64,000 nt of DNA from Paenibacillus sp. N3.4 (GTDB lineage: Bacteria; Bacillota; Bacilli; Paenibacillales; NBRC-103111): the NCBI RefSeq assembly GCF_008017805.1, contig NZ_VRTT01000037.1:1-64000 (forward strand). The letters run 5' to 3'. Positions 34,864 through 43,881 of this stretch are shown here, piece after piece. The notes under the pieces were generated by a model, which worked only from the letters and a program-made list of their open reading frames with translations, searched no databases and was not told the origin of the DNA. The translations under genes were made by a program, and so were the position numbers. Positions within the stretch are counted from its first letter, which is position 1; the number at the start of each line of letters is the position of its first letter.

Positions 34864-35796
34864 TCAACTAAGTTTCGACAAAAAATAGTTAAAACCACCT
34901 AGGGCTAAGGACTCTCGTCCTTGTTTGATTTCACGCACACCTAAGCTTAGATTTTGCACAAGCGCTTCATGAAAGCCGATTAACTGGCTCATAGGTAGGG
35001 ATAAACGCACTAGCTGTAAATGATGAGAGGTGGCCATTTTCCCGTAAGTCTCAAGAAAATCATGCACATAGATGTGTTGTTTCACCGTTTCAACAGATAG
35101 GGGGGGCTGTAAAGGAAGCTCCAAATGAGCACGTAGTGAGGCTAGCAGGCAATTATAGGAACCTTCCGCCATATCTACTTCCCAATCAGCCCAGTCATCC
35201 AACATTTGTAAGGTAATAAGAACTAGTTCGATCGCCCTCGTTGCGGTAGGAATCAGATGAGACTGATGGGTGAGCAGTAGTGCGGCAGCACTCGCATTTT
35301 TCACGGGACTTGCTTTCTTGGCAACTTTGCTGATGTCGTTGTTGAAGTAGTCTGAGTATGGTTCGTTCGTTACGGCTTCTGACCATTCGATGAGGTAGGC
35401 ATTATAATGAGACCAGAATGGAGAGTCGGAAGGGAACATTTCACGATAAATGGAAAGAAACTGCATATGAAATAAATTAGCTAGCGGAAGCTTATTGGCA
35501 TGCTCATTTTTTGTAGAATCCATGATATCATCTTGGATGAAATAATACAGCATGACGAACACATTCGCCAAAGATAGCTTTTTCAGCGAATCAAGCTGTA
35601 AGGGAGCGATATCCTTCATCCAAAAGGGAAGCAAGTAACAAATATAATTTTTGGTGCTTGCCTCTTTGCTGCCATCAAATTTAGCCAGATACGCATGCCC
35701 GAGGCGGTCTAATGGCGCTGGAAATGTGCTAACTAGCTGTTCCGCTTCTGCAAATACTTCAGCAAGTTCTTGTTCATGATCTTGAAACCAGTTCAT
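34864..35796 (-). CDS. Class I isoprenoid-synthase-like enzyme
   Basis: 310 residues, mostly helical. First aspartate-rich motif DDIMD at 89-93 (FIQDDIMDS) and second DDWADWEVD at 200-208, the two magnesium-diphosphate sites of the trans-prenyl synthase/terpene synthase fold. Closest functional idea is ComQ, which prenylates the Trp of ComX and is encoded just upstream of it, as here. A terpene synthase role is the alternative. GAGGGGG precedes the start. Confidence 0.8.
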   Translation of the reverse strand: MNWFQDHEQELAEVFAEAEQLVSTFPAPLDRLGHAYLAKFDGSKEASTKNYICYLLPFWMKDIAPLQLDSLKKLSLANVFVMLYYFIQDDIMDSTKNEHANKLPLANLFHMQFLSIYREMFPSDSPFWSHYNAYLIEWSEAVTNEPYSDYFNNDISKVAKKASPVKNASAAALLLTHQSHLIPTATRAIELVLITLQMLDDWADWEVDMAEGSYNCLLASLRAHLELPLQPPLSVETVKQHIYVHDFLETYGKMATSHHLQLVRLSLPMSQLIGFHEALVQNLSLGVREIKQGRESLALGGFNYFLSKLS

Positions 35797-35908
35797 CGGC
35801 CACGTCCCCCTCTTTTGGAATATTCTTGAAATTAGACTAGCACGAAATTAGTCACGGCACAAATAATATTTTCCCCTCGAAATTCCTGTTTTTACATGTC
35901 GCTTGAGA

Positions 35909-35961
35909 TTGACAGAGGCGTAATTTTTATATACATTTGAAACAAAACGATTGTTTGCAAT
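35909..35961 (+). promoter_or_regulatory. Promoter and operator of the marR gene
   Basis: TTGACA at 35909 and TACATT 17 bases later. Directly after it lies an inverted repeat, GAAACAA-AACGA-TTGTTTG (about 35939-35957), of the kind bound by MarR/OhrR dimers. Autorepression is likely. Confidence 0.55.
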
Positions 35962-35989
35962 ATGACTGATGTGGAAAGGGAATCCTCCT

Positions 35990-36429
35990 ATGAGCAGTAG
36001 CGAATTTTTGAAACTGGAAAACCAGCTTTGTTTCAGCTTGTATGCAAGTTCCAGAGCCATCACAAGGATGTATCGACCTTTTCTTGAAGATTTAGGACTA
36101 ACTTATCCACAATACTTGGTTCTTTTGGTGCTTTGGGATCAGAAAGAAAGCACGTCAAGGAGCTTAGCGAGAAGTTGGACCTAGATTCGGGAACCTTGAC
36201 GCCGATGCTCAAGAGAATGGAAGCGCAGACGTTGGTTCGAAGAAAACGATCGCATGAAGATGAGCGCGTTGTCAACATACAGATCACTGAAGAGGGTCTT
36301 GCTCTATATGAAAAAGCGCTCTGCATCCCGCAAATGCTCTTAGCTTCCAGTGGTTTAGACCCCGAAGAAATGTTGAAGTTTAATGAACAATTGAAACATA
36401 TCATAAGCTCTGTAAATGCATTTAAATAA
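35990..36429 (+). pseudogene. MarR/OhrR family regulator, one-base frameshift
   Basis: Frame one from ATG 35990 (after GGAAAGGG) gives FLKLENQLCFSLYASSRAIT, then YPQYLVLLVLWDQKE. Frame two continues KHVKELSEKLDLDSGTLTPM and the wing (RRKRSHEDERVVNIQITEEG) to the stop. They join if one A is added in the run near 36147-36149. No cysteine matches the OhrR peroxide-sensing position (LCFSLY has Cys near the N terminus, as in OhrR). Either a recent frameshift or a read error. Confidence 0.85.
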
Positions 36430-36447
36430 TGGATGAACATGCTCTTT

Positions 36448-36482
36448 AAGTTTGCAAACGAACTGTTTGCGAACTTTTTTTA
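36448..36482 (+). terminator. Intrinsic terminator after marR
   Basis: AAGTTTGCAAAC pairs with GTTTGCGAACTT, followed by T run. Confidence 0.85.
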
Positions 36483-36569
36483 ATTATAGCTTTTTAGACC
36501 CTTTAGACTCTGTTAAACTAGAAGAAAGTCACATTTCGTATTGTTAGTTGACAACTAGGAGGGTATCTG

Positions 36570-37118
36570 TTGATTGATAGTCAATTATATGAAGTTCATA
36601 ATATGCTCCAAAGCAGGGGAATACTAATAAGCTTTTCGGGAAAGCTTTCTCAGGGAATGATTGAGGAGTACGGCGAAGCTGTCAAAAGATATTTGGAGCA
36701 AGATAACCGTCCCAAAAGTGAAGTGTCGCACATTTTTTCTATTTTTATTGAACAAACGCAAAATATTAAAAACTACTGCACGACCAAAGAGTCCAGCTCC
36801 AATTCCGAGACGATTAATCAATCATCCATTGTAACAATCGGTAAAGTGGAAAAAGGTAATTTTGTTTGCTGTGGCAATTTGGTTGAGAATGGAGATTTAG
36901 GGCGTCTCGTTGCTCGGATTGAATCTCTGGCTCATATGAATAAGGACGAATTGAAGAGAAAATATAAAGAAATGCTGCGGAAAGAACTGGTTGAAAATCA
37001 AACAAGTGCCGGAGTAGGACTCATTGATATGGCGCGTAAAGCGAGTTTGCCGCTTGAGTATTCGGTTACTCGGATTGATGAGCATTTATCTTTCTTCACA
37101 CTAAAGGCGGTAGTTTAA
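36570..37118 (+). CDS. siaB: SiaB family protein kinase (DUF6272)
   Basis: 182 residues from a TTG start, AGGAGGG upstream. Sequence resembles SiaB proteins (SFSGKLSQGMIEEYGEAVKRYL, HIFSIFIEQTQNIKNY, NFVCCGNLVENGDLGRLVARIESLAHMNKDELKRKYKEML). SiaB phosphorylates SiaC and opposes the SiaA phosphatase. First gene of a four-gene set with SiaC, a PP2C phosphatase and a diguanylate cyclase. Confidence 0.88.
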   Translation: MIDSQLYEVHNMLQSRGILISFSGKLSQGMIEEYGEAVKRYLEQDNRPKSEVSHIFSIFIEQTQNIKNYCTTKESSSNSETINQSSIVTIGKVEKGNFVCCGNLVENGDLGRLVARIESLAHMNKDELKRKYKEMLRKELVENQTSAGVGLIDMARKASLPLEYSVTRIDEHLSFFTLKAVV

Positions 37119-37120
37119 AG

Positions 37121-37519
37121 GTGTCCATGATGCAGAAGATTATTATTGAAAGTTCGAAAAGCACACCCGCAATTCACTTTGACCCGCAAGCCCATGTATT
37201 GTCAATTCAAGGTCAATCTTATCCGGAGAACGCCTTCAAGTTCTATGAGCCAATTTTGAAATGGATGGATGATTATTTAGATCAATTAAATGAAGCGACC
37301 ATTATGAAAATCGAACTGATGCTGCCATATATCAATACGAGTAGTACCAAATGCTTTATGACCTTGCTTGAGAAGTTGGATGAGGCCTATGATCAAGGTA
37401 AAAACATCTCCATTTATTGGTACTACGATCAAGAGAATGAAACGGAATTGGAATGTGCGCAAGAGTTCCAGGAAGACTTGACGCTGCCTTTTCATATCCT
37501 GCCTAAGGTCACTAGCTAA
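37121..37519 (+). CDS. siaC: SiaC family regulatory phosphoprotein (DUF1987)
   Basis: 132 residues; start GTG 37121 or ATG 37127 (AAAGG upstream). It has the DUF1987 pattern: TPAIHFDPQAHVLSIQGQSYPENAFKFYEPILKWMDDYL and a LPYINTSSTKCF segment whose Ser/Thr are the likely phosphosite. In Pseudomonas, unphosphorylated SiaC activates the diguanylate cyclase SiaD. Here the cyclase is encoded two genes downstream. Confidence 0.9.
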   Translation: MSMMQKIIIESSKSTPAIHFDPQAHVLSIQGQSYPENAFKFYEPILKWMDDYLDQLNEATIMKIELMLPYINTSSTKCFMTLLEKLDEAYDQGKNISIYWYYDQENETELECAQEFQEDLTLPFHILPKVTS

Positions 37520-37522
37520 TCC

Positions 37523-39394
37523 ATGAAAAAATTAACAGCCGACCAGAGCAAAAAAAATTCATCAGACTACAATCCTTTATTTTATGACCGTAACGTGATC
37601 CAAGTCATGATATTAGCGAGTTCATTGATTGTATTCTCGATGCTGCTCATTGGTTTCCTTTCTTATTATTTTACGGAGAAGGAAGTCATCAAAAAGCTGA
37701 AAGAAAAAGAGCTTCTTTTTATCGCCCAATCGATTTCTTCTAAAGTGGAAGAGCAGATCGATCGCGCCATTGAAACATCCACCTTGTTAGCTGATGACCC
37801 AAGCATGATGGAATGGGTACAGGGTAGAGAACAAAACGACAAGTTAACGCAAAATGCCAAAGATAAGCTCAGGATGATTGTCAATCCATCCGGCTATGAC
37901 AATTCCTTCGTTGTCAGTTCCTTAACTAATCACTACTGGGGGGAAAAAGGGACGATTCTGGAGACGATGTCTAAGGACAAGAAGGATAATGACTGGTTTT
38001 TCCAAAGGTTGGCGAACTCGGAGAAAGTGGTTGTCGTCGTTGATTATAACGGGGCGCGCCAACAATCCTTCGTTTTCGTGAATGTGCTGATGGGAGACCT
38101 GAACCATCCTGTTGGCGTTGCTGGTGTTGGTCTTAGCTTAAAGGGCCTTTCAGACGATATGGCCGCGTACAAGTATTCTTCCAATAGTCAGATGTGGATG
38201 GTTGACTCCGCCGGCATTGTCCATTTGTCCGATGATTATACCCATACCGGGCACAATCTGAAAGAAATTGTCTCTGGTGAGTTACAGCATCAAGTCATGG
38301 ATAATTTCAAGCAGGGTTTGCAAGTTATGGAGTCGCACACACCATCGGGCGATAAAGTGGATGTGATTAGTTATCCGATCCAATCGATGAATATGAGACT
38401 ACTTTTCCAAATCCCACGGAATGATACGGTATATTATTTGCGCAATATTAAGCTGAATACAGCAGTGGCGATTGTTATATCGATTCTTTCCATTATCTTT
38501 TTCTTCTTTTATGTCTCACGTAAGCTTGCTAACCCTTATCAGAGGGCTCTGCGCTTAAATCAGGAGCTGGAGTTCCAAGTAGGAGAAAGAACGAAAGAAC
38601 TGGCGACGATCAATAGCGAGCTATTGGATAGCATCGGTTATGCACAGCGAATTCAGAAATCGGTCATGCCTGATTCTGAAGAGCTCGCGCAGCTTTTGCC
38701 GAATCATTTCGTTATTTGGAGACCCCGTGATGAAGTGGGCGGTGATTTCTACTGGCTGAAAAAGGCGGAGCGCGGCTACTTTCTTGCTGTTGGAGATTGT
38801 ACGGGCCATGGAGTGCCTGGCGCTTTCATGACCATGCTCTGTATATCGCACCTTAATCAGATTGTAGATTCCGGCAGCCTGGAGGGAAATCCTGCTGAAA
38901 TATTGAGTAGACTCAATCGGCAAATTAAGGAAACCTTGCGCCAACAGCATCAAGATGAATGGGCTGATGATGGACTGGATCTCGCTTTGTGTTACGTGGA
39001 AGGCAGCGAGTTGGTCTTTGCAGGCGGCAGGAGTTCAATCTTTGTGACTGATGTGAATAAGGATTTGCAAATCTATAATGGGGATCGACGCAGCTTAGGT
39101 TACCGTCGTACGCCAACTGATTATTTGTACAAGAATCAACACATACAAATAGATGAACATACACGCGTTTATATGGCAACCGATGGCATCTTTGATCAGA
39201 ATGGCGGGGATAAAGGATTGTCGTTCGGAAAAAGCAGATTGAAGCATTTCATTATTGCTCATGCAAATACCCCATTAATCGAGCAAGAGGTTTTGTTTAG
39301 AAAGCAGTTAGCTGAATTTCAAGGGAATGAATCCCAACGAGATGATATGCTGCTGCTTGCTTTTCAACCCGTAAAGGCTGACGGAAGAACATAA
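37523..39394 (+). CDS. Membrane PP2C-type phosphatase with extracellular sensor (SiaA-like)
   Basis: 623 residues. Membrane segments at about 31-53 and 308-330 enclose a double-Cache-like sensor. A coiled coil (about 335-370) leads to a SpoIIE/PP2C domain with its metal-binding motifs: DEVGGDFYW, GDCTGHGVPGAFMTML, ATDGIFDQ, QRDDMLLLAF. Predicted to dephosphorylate SiaC in response to an external ligand. Only four bases separate it from siaC. Confidence 0.92.
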   Translation: MKKLTADQSKKNSSDYNPLFYDRNVIQVMILASSLIVFSMLLIGFLSYYFTEKEVIKKLKEKELLFIAQSISSKVEEQIDRAIETSTLLADDPSMMEWVQGREQNDKLTQNAKDKLRMIVNPSGYDNSFVVSSLTNHYWGEKGTILETMSKDKKDNDWFFQRLANSEKVVVVVDYNGARQQSFVFVNVLMGDLNHPVGVAGVGLSLKGLSDDMAAYKYSSNSQMWMVDSAGIVHLSDDYTHTGHNLKEIVSGELQHQVMDNFKQGLQVMESHTPSGDKVDVISYPIQSMNMRLLFQIPRNDTVYYLRNIKLNTAVAIVISILSIIFFFFYVSRKLANPYQRALRLNQELEFQVGERTKELATINSELLDSIGYAQRIQKSVMPDSEELAQLLPNHFVIWRPRDEVGGDFYWLKKAERGYFLAVGDCTGHGVPGAFMTMLCISHLNQIVDSGSLEGNPAEILSRLNRQIKETLRQQHQDEWADDGLDLALCYVEGSELVFAGGRSSIFVTDVNKDLQIYNGDRRSLGYRRTPTDYLYKNQHIQIDEHTRVYMATDGIFDQNGGDKGLSFGKSRLKHFIIAHANTPLIEQEVLFRKQLAEFQGNESQRDDMLLLAFQPVKADGRT

Positions 39395-39411
39395 ATAAGG
39401 AGCCTGATAGT

Positions 39412-41061
39412 ATGCTAAGCTACCGCAGTGATCAGGAAAAAGGCTTTGAGAGCGAAATAGGTATCTTACAACAAGCCAAGCAGCAGTCGCTTCTGGACAA
39501 GCATCAAACCAATGAATTGCTAACGGATTATCAGAAGCTCATGGCTAGTTACGAGAAGCTTTTGCGAGCAACTAAAAAGATACTGTATATCAGTGATATG
39601 CAAGGAATGGCGCTCAAAAGATGCGAAGATGACATCAAGGCGTTATTGAATAATGCAAACCAGGGCTTTATGACCTTTGGGAGAAGCGGCCTTATACACA
39701 AACAGTTCAGTCATGCATGTCAGATGCTTTTGAAGCGCAAACCTAATGGTATGCATGTGGCTGAACTGTTGTGGGGAGATTCGGCTAAGACTGAGACGCA
39801 AGTGAGACAGATCTTGGAGCGTCTCTTTAAGGAAGAGGATGAAACGCTTAAAGGATCTATCCTAGCTGAGCTTCCTCAGCATGTCGAGGTCCACGAAAGG
39901 CATCTCGAGCTTTCCTACAAATGGATTAAGCAAGAGGATGCGGAGACGGACAGCGAGGTCGTTATGCTCGTCATGACGGATGTGACGGATCAACTGCTCT
40001 CAAAAGCTAAAGCTGACTATCTCAGCTTTCACGATAGTTTGACAGGCTTATACAACCGAGCTTATGTAGAGTCAATTTTGGCAGAGCTTTTTATTGAGGA
40101 ACAGCTCCCTGTCAGTATTGTTTTAATGGATATGAATGGACTTAAATTGGCTAATGATGTTTTCGGCCATCAACTTGGTGACCGTCTATTAACACAAGCA
40201 GCTTCACTTATTCAAGCATCTTATGGTGAGAAGGCGATTGCGGCTCGCTGGGGCGGCGACGAATTCATTGCCTTATTGCCAAAGACAACGGCCACAGAGT
40301 GTGCTGCTTTAATAAGTGAACTTCAAGCCATGTGTCTGCAGCAAGAATCGTATCCAATTCAAGTGAATATGGCGATCGGCAGTGCGACGGTACAACACGT
40401 CGGAGATCCCTTTCACCTTTTCTTTAACTTGGCGGAGAAGGAAATGTACAAACATAAACTGATTGAAGGCAAGCATGTTAGGCGAAGCTTGATGGCGAAT
40501 ATAAATCAAGCTATGTATGAACGACAAATTGAAGATCGTAGGCATATTGAGAGGGTTGGACGACTGGCACTCGAGCTGGCTCATTTTATCGGAATTGCAC
40601 CGTATTCGGCGCAGATGAATACGCTGAAGCTGCTCATTGATTTGCACGATGTCGGTAAAGTGGTGATTCCTCTTCATATTTTATTCCAAGCCGGCCCGTT
40701 GTCCGAAGAAGAGTGGGAAGTCATGCGCACACATAGCGAGATCGGTTATCGGATGGCTATTTCGTTAGGTGAACCTGCGCTGGCTGAGGCTATACTTGCT
40801 ATGCACGAACGATGGGACGGCGGCGGCTATCCTTATGGTCTTCGAGAAAAGCAAATCCCCAAAATATCTCGCTTATTTGCCGTTGTGGACAGCTATGATA
40901 TTATGATCCATGATCAGGTGTATAAGAAGGCTCTGACACCAGAGGAAGCGCTGCAAGAAATTGCAAAGGGAAGCGGCGGACAATTCGATCCGCGTATGGC
41001 GGCAGCATTTCTTGCCTACATGGAGCGAAACAAAGGAGAGGAGACAACGTGCCTAGATTAA
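39412..41061 (+). CDS. Diguanylate cyclase with HD-GYP domain
   Basis: 549 residues: an N-terminal coiled coil (about 10-65), a PAS-like segment (about 75-195), a GGDEF domain with intact signature RWGGDEF, and an HD-GYP domain (LLIDLHDVGKVVIP, HSEIGYRMA, HERWDGGGYPYGLREKQIP). Both making and breaking cyclic di-GMP are therefore possible in one protein. It takes the place of SiaD in the SiaABCD arrangement. Confidence 0.9.
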   Translation: MLSYRSDQEKGFESEIGILQQAKQQSLLDKHQTNELLTDYQKLMASYEKLLRATKKILYISDMQGMALKRCEDDIKALLNNANQGFMTFGRSGLIHKQFSHACQMLLKRKPNGMHVAELLWGDSAKTETQVRQILERLFKEEDETLKGSILAELPQHVEVHERHLELSYKWIKQEDAETDSEVVMLVMTDVTDQLLSKAKADYLSFHDSLTGLYNRAYVESILAELFIEEQLPVSIVLMDMNGLKLANDVFGHQLGDRLLTQAASLIQASYGEKAIAARWGGDEFIALLPKTTATECAALISELQAMCLQQESYPIQVNMAIGSATVQHVGDPFHLFFNLAEKEMYKHKLIEGKHVRRSLMANINQAMYERQIEDRRHIERVGRLALELAHFIGIAPYSAQMNTLKLLIDLHDVGKVVIPLHILFQAGPLSEEEWEVMRTHSEIGYRMAISLGEPALAEAILAMHERWDGGGYPYGLREKQIPKISRLFAVVDSYDIMIHDQVYKKALTPEEALQEIAKGSGGQFDPRMAAAFLAYMERNKGEETTCLD

Positions 41062-41378
41062 CGATAAGAGGCTTAAGCGTAGAGCAGATCTGTCTAATCA
41101 GTGAAAGTCTGATTGAACAATTATCCGACATTTGCGGCTGTGAAGCCGATGATTTTACGATGGAATGTGTGCAGCATACAGCTGTATTTGGCGGGAAAAT
41201 CGTACAAGCATTTCCCTTTATTGAAGTAGCTTGGTTCGAGAGAGGCGAGGACATTCGCAATCAAATGGCTGCTGCCATAACGAACCATGTGCTTAATTTG
41301 GGCATTGTCGAGATGGAAGTTGCTTTCATTACCTATGCCAAGGATGCTTACTACAGCAATGGGATTTCGTATAAGTGA
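41049..41378 (+). CDS. DUF1904 family protein
   Basis: 109 residues from GTG 41049, overlapping the end of the cyclase gene by 13 bases. Pattern PRLTIRGLSVEQICLISESL and FPFIEVAWFERGED is that of DUF1904, a tautomerase-like fold. Function unknown; translational coupling suggests it belongs to the same operon. Confidence 0.8.
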   Translation: MPRLTIRGLSVEQICLISESLIEQLSDICGCEADDFTMECVQHTAVFGGKIVQAFPFIEVAWFERGEDIRNQMAAAITNHVLNLGIVEMEVAFITYAKDAYYSNGISYK

Positions 41379-41386
41379 GGATTGAG

Positions 41387-42307
41387 ATGAATTACTTTGT
41401 TTATATTTTAGTTAATAATATTGTTCCGATCAGTATCATGCTTGCGATTGGCGCGGCGATGTATCGTGCGTTCAAAATAGATATAAAAACCCTATCTAAA
41501 CTTAACTTTTATGTGTTTTCACCTGCACTGGTATTCGTTAAACTTTATGAATCTGAAATGAACTTGCACGTTCTGATGCAGGTTCTCTTATTTTTTGTGT
41601 TATTTTTCAGCTTGCTTTTTGCTTTTATTGAACTGGTCATCCGGATAAAAAAGATGCAGCGCAGCATGCGCATTGCCATGCGCAACAGTGTTATTTTCTA
41701 TAACAGCGCGAATTATGCCATTCCTCTTAATCAAACCGTTTTCGGAGGAAATGCATATACCTTGTCCATTCAAATTGTCATTATGATCATGCAGACATTG
41801 ATTCCAAATACGTACGGTATTTACACATTAAATGCCCATAAATCATCATGGAAAGCAACGCTCAGAACCATTTTATCCTTGCCCGTCATCTATGCGATTC
41901 CAGCTGCTTTATTGCTTCGTTATTTCCATTTGCCAGTTCCGCAATCGATTGATTTGCCGCTGCAGTATATTTCGAATGCTTTCATGGCAACTGCGTTATT
42001 GACATTAGGTGTACAACTAGGGGGGATGAAATGGGAGTTTCATTTCTCCAATGTCCTGGTATCCAACCTGCTTAGATTGGCCGTTGGACCTTTGCTTGGC
42101 TTTCTGCTTGTTTGGCTGCTCGGAATCGAGGGACTGACAGCCAAGGCGTTAGTACTCTCTTGTGCAGTTCCAACCTCACTAAGTAGTGTGCTGCTTGCCA
42201 TTGAGTATGAGAACGAGCCGGAATTCTCCTCTCAAGCTGTATTCACATCGACACTTTTCAGTATGTTTACGATTCCTGTTGTCATATTTTTGTTGGATTT
42301 TATGTGA
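41387..42307 (+). CDS. AEC family transporter
   Basis: 306 residues from ATG 41387 (AGTGAGG upstream). About ten membrane segments, with NSANYAIPLNQTVFG and LSCAVPTSLSSVLLAIEYENEPEFSSQAVFTSTLFSM-like regions typical of auxin-efflux-carrier/malonate transporters. Exports or imports an organic acid; substrate unknown. Confidence 0.88.
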   Translation: MNYFVYILVNNIVPISIMLAIGAAMYRAFKIDIKTLSKLNFYVFSPALVFVKLYESEMNLHVLMQVLLFFVLFFSLLFAFIELVIRIKKMQRSMRIAMRNSVIFYNSANYAIPLNQTVFGGNAYTLSIQIVIMIMQTLIPNTYGIYTLNAHKSSWKATLRTILSLPVIYAIPAALLLRYFHLPVPQSIDLPLQYISNAFMATALLTLGVQLGGMKWEFHFSNVLVSNLLRLAVGPLLGFLLVWLLGIEGLTAKALVLSCAVPTSLSSVLLAIEYENEPEFSSQAVFTSTLFSMFTIPVVIFLLDFM

Positions 42308-42400
42308 ACAAAGATGTAATTGGATTTGATTAGCAGGAATTTTAAGATTTCCAAGCGAAATGTTACAGGGAGTAATTAAAAATAAAGGGGGAATTCCTTC

Positions 42401-42703
42401 ATGCGTTATCAATTTTGTCAATATGTTACAATTGTCGACATGAATGAAGAAATTTTATCTGAAGTTCTTTTTGAGCACGGAGAATTTGAGGCGAATGCGT
42501 TGTCAGTCGGTTCATCTGTTCTTATTTATCAGCTTGGTTTGAGACAGTTCGATGTTGTCTATGATAAAAGAGAAGGCAAGACCGTTCGTTACAAGATTAA
42601 TGATATTGAGATTGACCTCATTACTCAGCCTACGGTAACACGGGTTTTCCTAGAGCCTGTTAGGCTTATTGTTGGTCAGCATGACATTGGCGAAGTGGAA
42701 TAA
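42401..42703 (+). CDS. Hypothetical protein
   Basis: 100 residues, soluble, beta-rich, AAAGGGGG ribosome site. Contains GSSVLIYQLGLRQFDVVYDKREGKTVRYKINDIEI-like sequence. No family recognised. Confidence 0.75.
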   Translation: MRYQFCQYVTIVDMNEEILSEVLFEHGEFEANALSVGSSVLIYQLGLRQFDVVYDKREGKTVRYKINDIEIDLITQPTVTRVFLEPVRLIVGQHDIGEVE

Positions 42704-42738
42704 AACAGACTGTAAGGGTGGAAGGGAAAAAAGATAGC

Positions 42739-43107
42739 ATGATGAAATTATTTATACTGCTGGGCAGCTTAAACGCCTTTCTCTCTGTTGCATTGGGAGC
42801 ATTTGGCGCGCATTATTTGAAACAAAAGCTAACAGCGGACAAGTTGGAAGTATTCCATACGGGCGTCCAATACCACATGATCCATGCGATTGGACTTATT
42901 GTGATTGCTCTTCTAGCGGAGAAGCTGGGCAACAGCTCTTTGGTTAACGCTTCAGGCTGGGCTATCTTCATTGGTATTATCTTGTTCTCAGGCAGTTTAT
43001 ATGCTTTGAGCTTAACGGGACTTAAGTTTTTTGGCCCGATTACTCCACTTGGTGGAGTTAGTTTTCTGGTTGGCTGGGTACTTCTTGCTATTGCTGCACT
43101 GAAATAG
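42739..43107 (+). CDS. DUF423 family membrane protein (YwdK-like)
   Basis: 122 residues from ATG 42739, which has GGAAGGGA upstream. Four membrane segments and the DUF423 pattern (LNAFLSVALGAFGAHYLKQKL, VQYHMIHAIGL, FSGSLYALSLTG, ITPLGGVSFLVGWVLL). Function unknown. Confidence 0.92.
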   Translation: MMKLFILLGSLNAFLSVALGAFGAHYLKQKLTADKLEVFHTGVQYHMIHAIGLIVIALLAEKLGNSSLVNASGWAIFIGIILFSGSLYALSLTGLKFFGPITPLGGVSFLVGWVLLAIAALK

Positions 43108-43115
43108 GAAGGCGG

Positions 43116-43146
43116 AAAAGAGTCGGGATCATCCGACTCTTTTCTT
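43116..43146 (+). terminator. Intrinsic terminator after DUF423 gene
   Basis: AAAAGAGTCGG pairs with CCGACTCTTTT around a GATCAT loop. Confidence 0.88.
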
Positions 43147-43242
43147 TAATTTGTGCCCTGAGAGCAGGAAAATGGAAGAGTTATGTAGAACGTATACAAG
43201 GACTGATGCAATCATTCTTCCTTACTCGAAAGGATGGGGAGC

Positions 43243-43860
43243 ATGGCTGAGTTCACTGGGAGCCAATCGGAGTCAGAGAAAATCACGGTATCGAAACAAG
43301 GGCTGCATGCAAGACATACAAGCGATGTCCTGATTCATCATTCCTTTGGCCATACAACAATAGGTGTGGCTCTCGTAAGTCTGGATGGATATTCTCTTGA
43401 TCAATGAAACATTCAGTTGAAATGCATGGAAGCTATGATTAGGAGTATCCTCACACTGCTGGAGACACAAGCGATGTTAAGCAATATTCAGTTTGTTGTC
43501 AACGCGGAGAATAATCTTCCTCATGTAAGTTGTGAAGAAAATCAACTAAAACAAGCTTTCATTAATCTGATTAAGAATGCGATAGAAGCGATGCCTGATG
43601 GCGGACAGATTGATATTGATCTGCGCTCTGAAGGAGCTGACTCCGTGCGCATTGTATTCAAAGATAGAGGGCAGGGCATCGAAAATGATGTACTTGCTAG
43701 GTTAGGGGAGCCCTTCTACACAACGAAGGAAAAAGGCACTGGACTGGGTATCATGATTACATATAAGATCATAGAAGATCATCGTGGTCACTTAGTAGTT
43801 GAAAGTAAAGTGGGAGAAGGAACAGTTGTTAGTGTGACGCTTCCTAGTGCCTATGAGTGA
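43243..43860 (+). pseudogene. Sporulation-type histidine kinase with its core deleted
   Basis: ATG 43243 (GGATGGGG upstream) opens a frame reading to a PAS-like HTTIGVALVSLDGYSLDQ and TGA at 43405. The same frame resumes and gives an intact HATPase region (QLKQAFINLIKNAIEAMPDG, DRGQGIENDVLARLGEPFYT, GTGLGIMITYKIIEDHRG) to 43860. The HisKA helix with its phosphoacceptor histidine is absent, so a deletion has removed the middle. The tail could be made alone from ATG 43417 but could not autophosphorylate. Confidence 0.8.
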
Positions 43861-43881
43861 GCAGTAAGGGGAGGCTAATTT

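Noticed and set aside
41871-42307. Shadow frames opposite the AEC transporter
   Set aside because: Coding evidence is entirely on the + strand.
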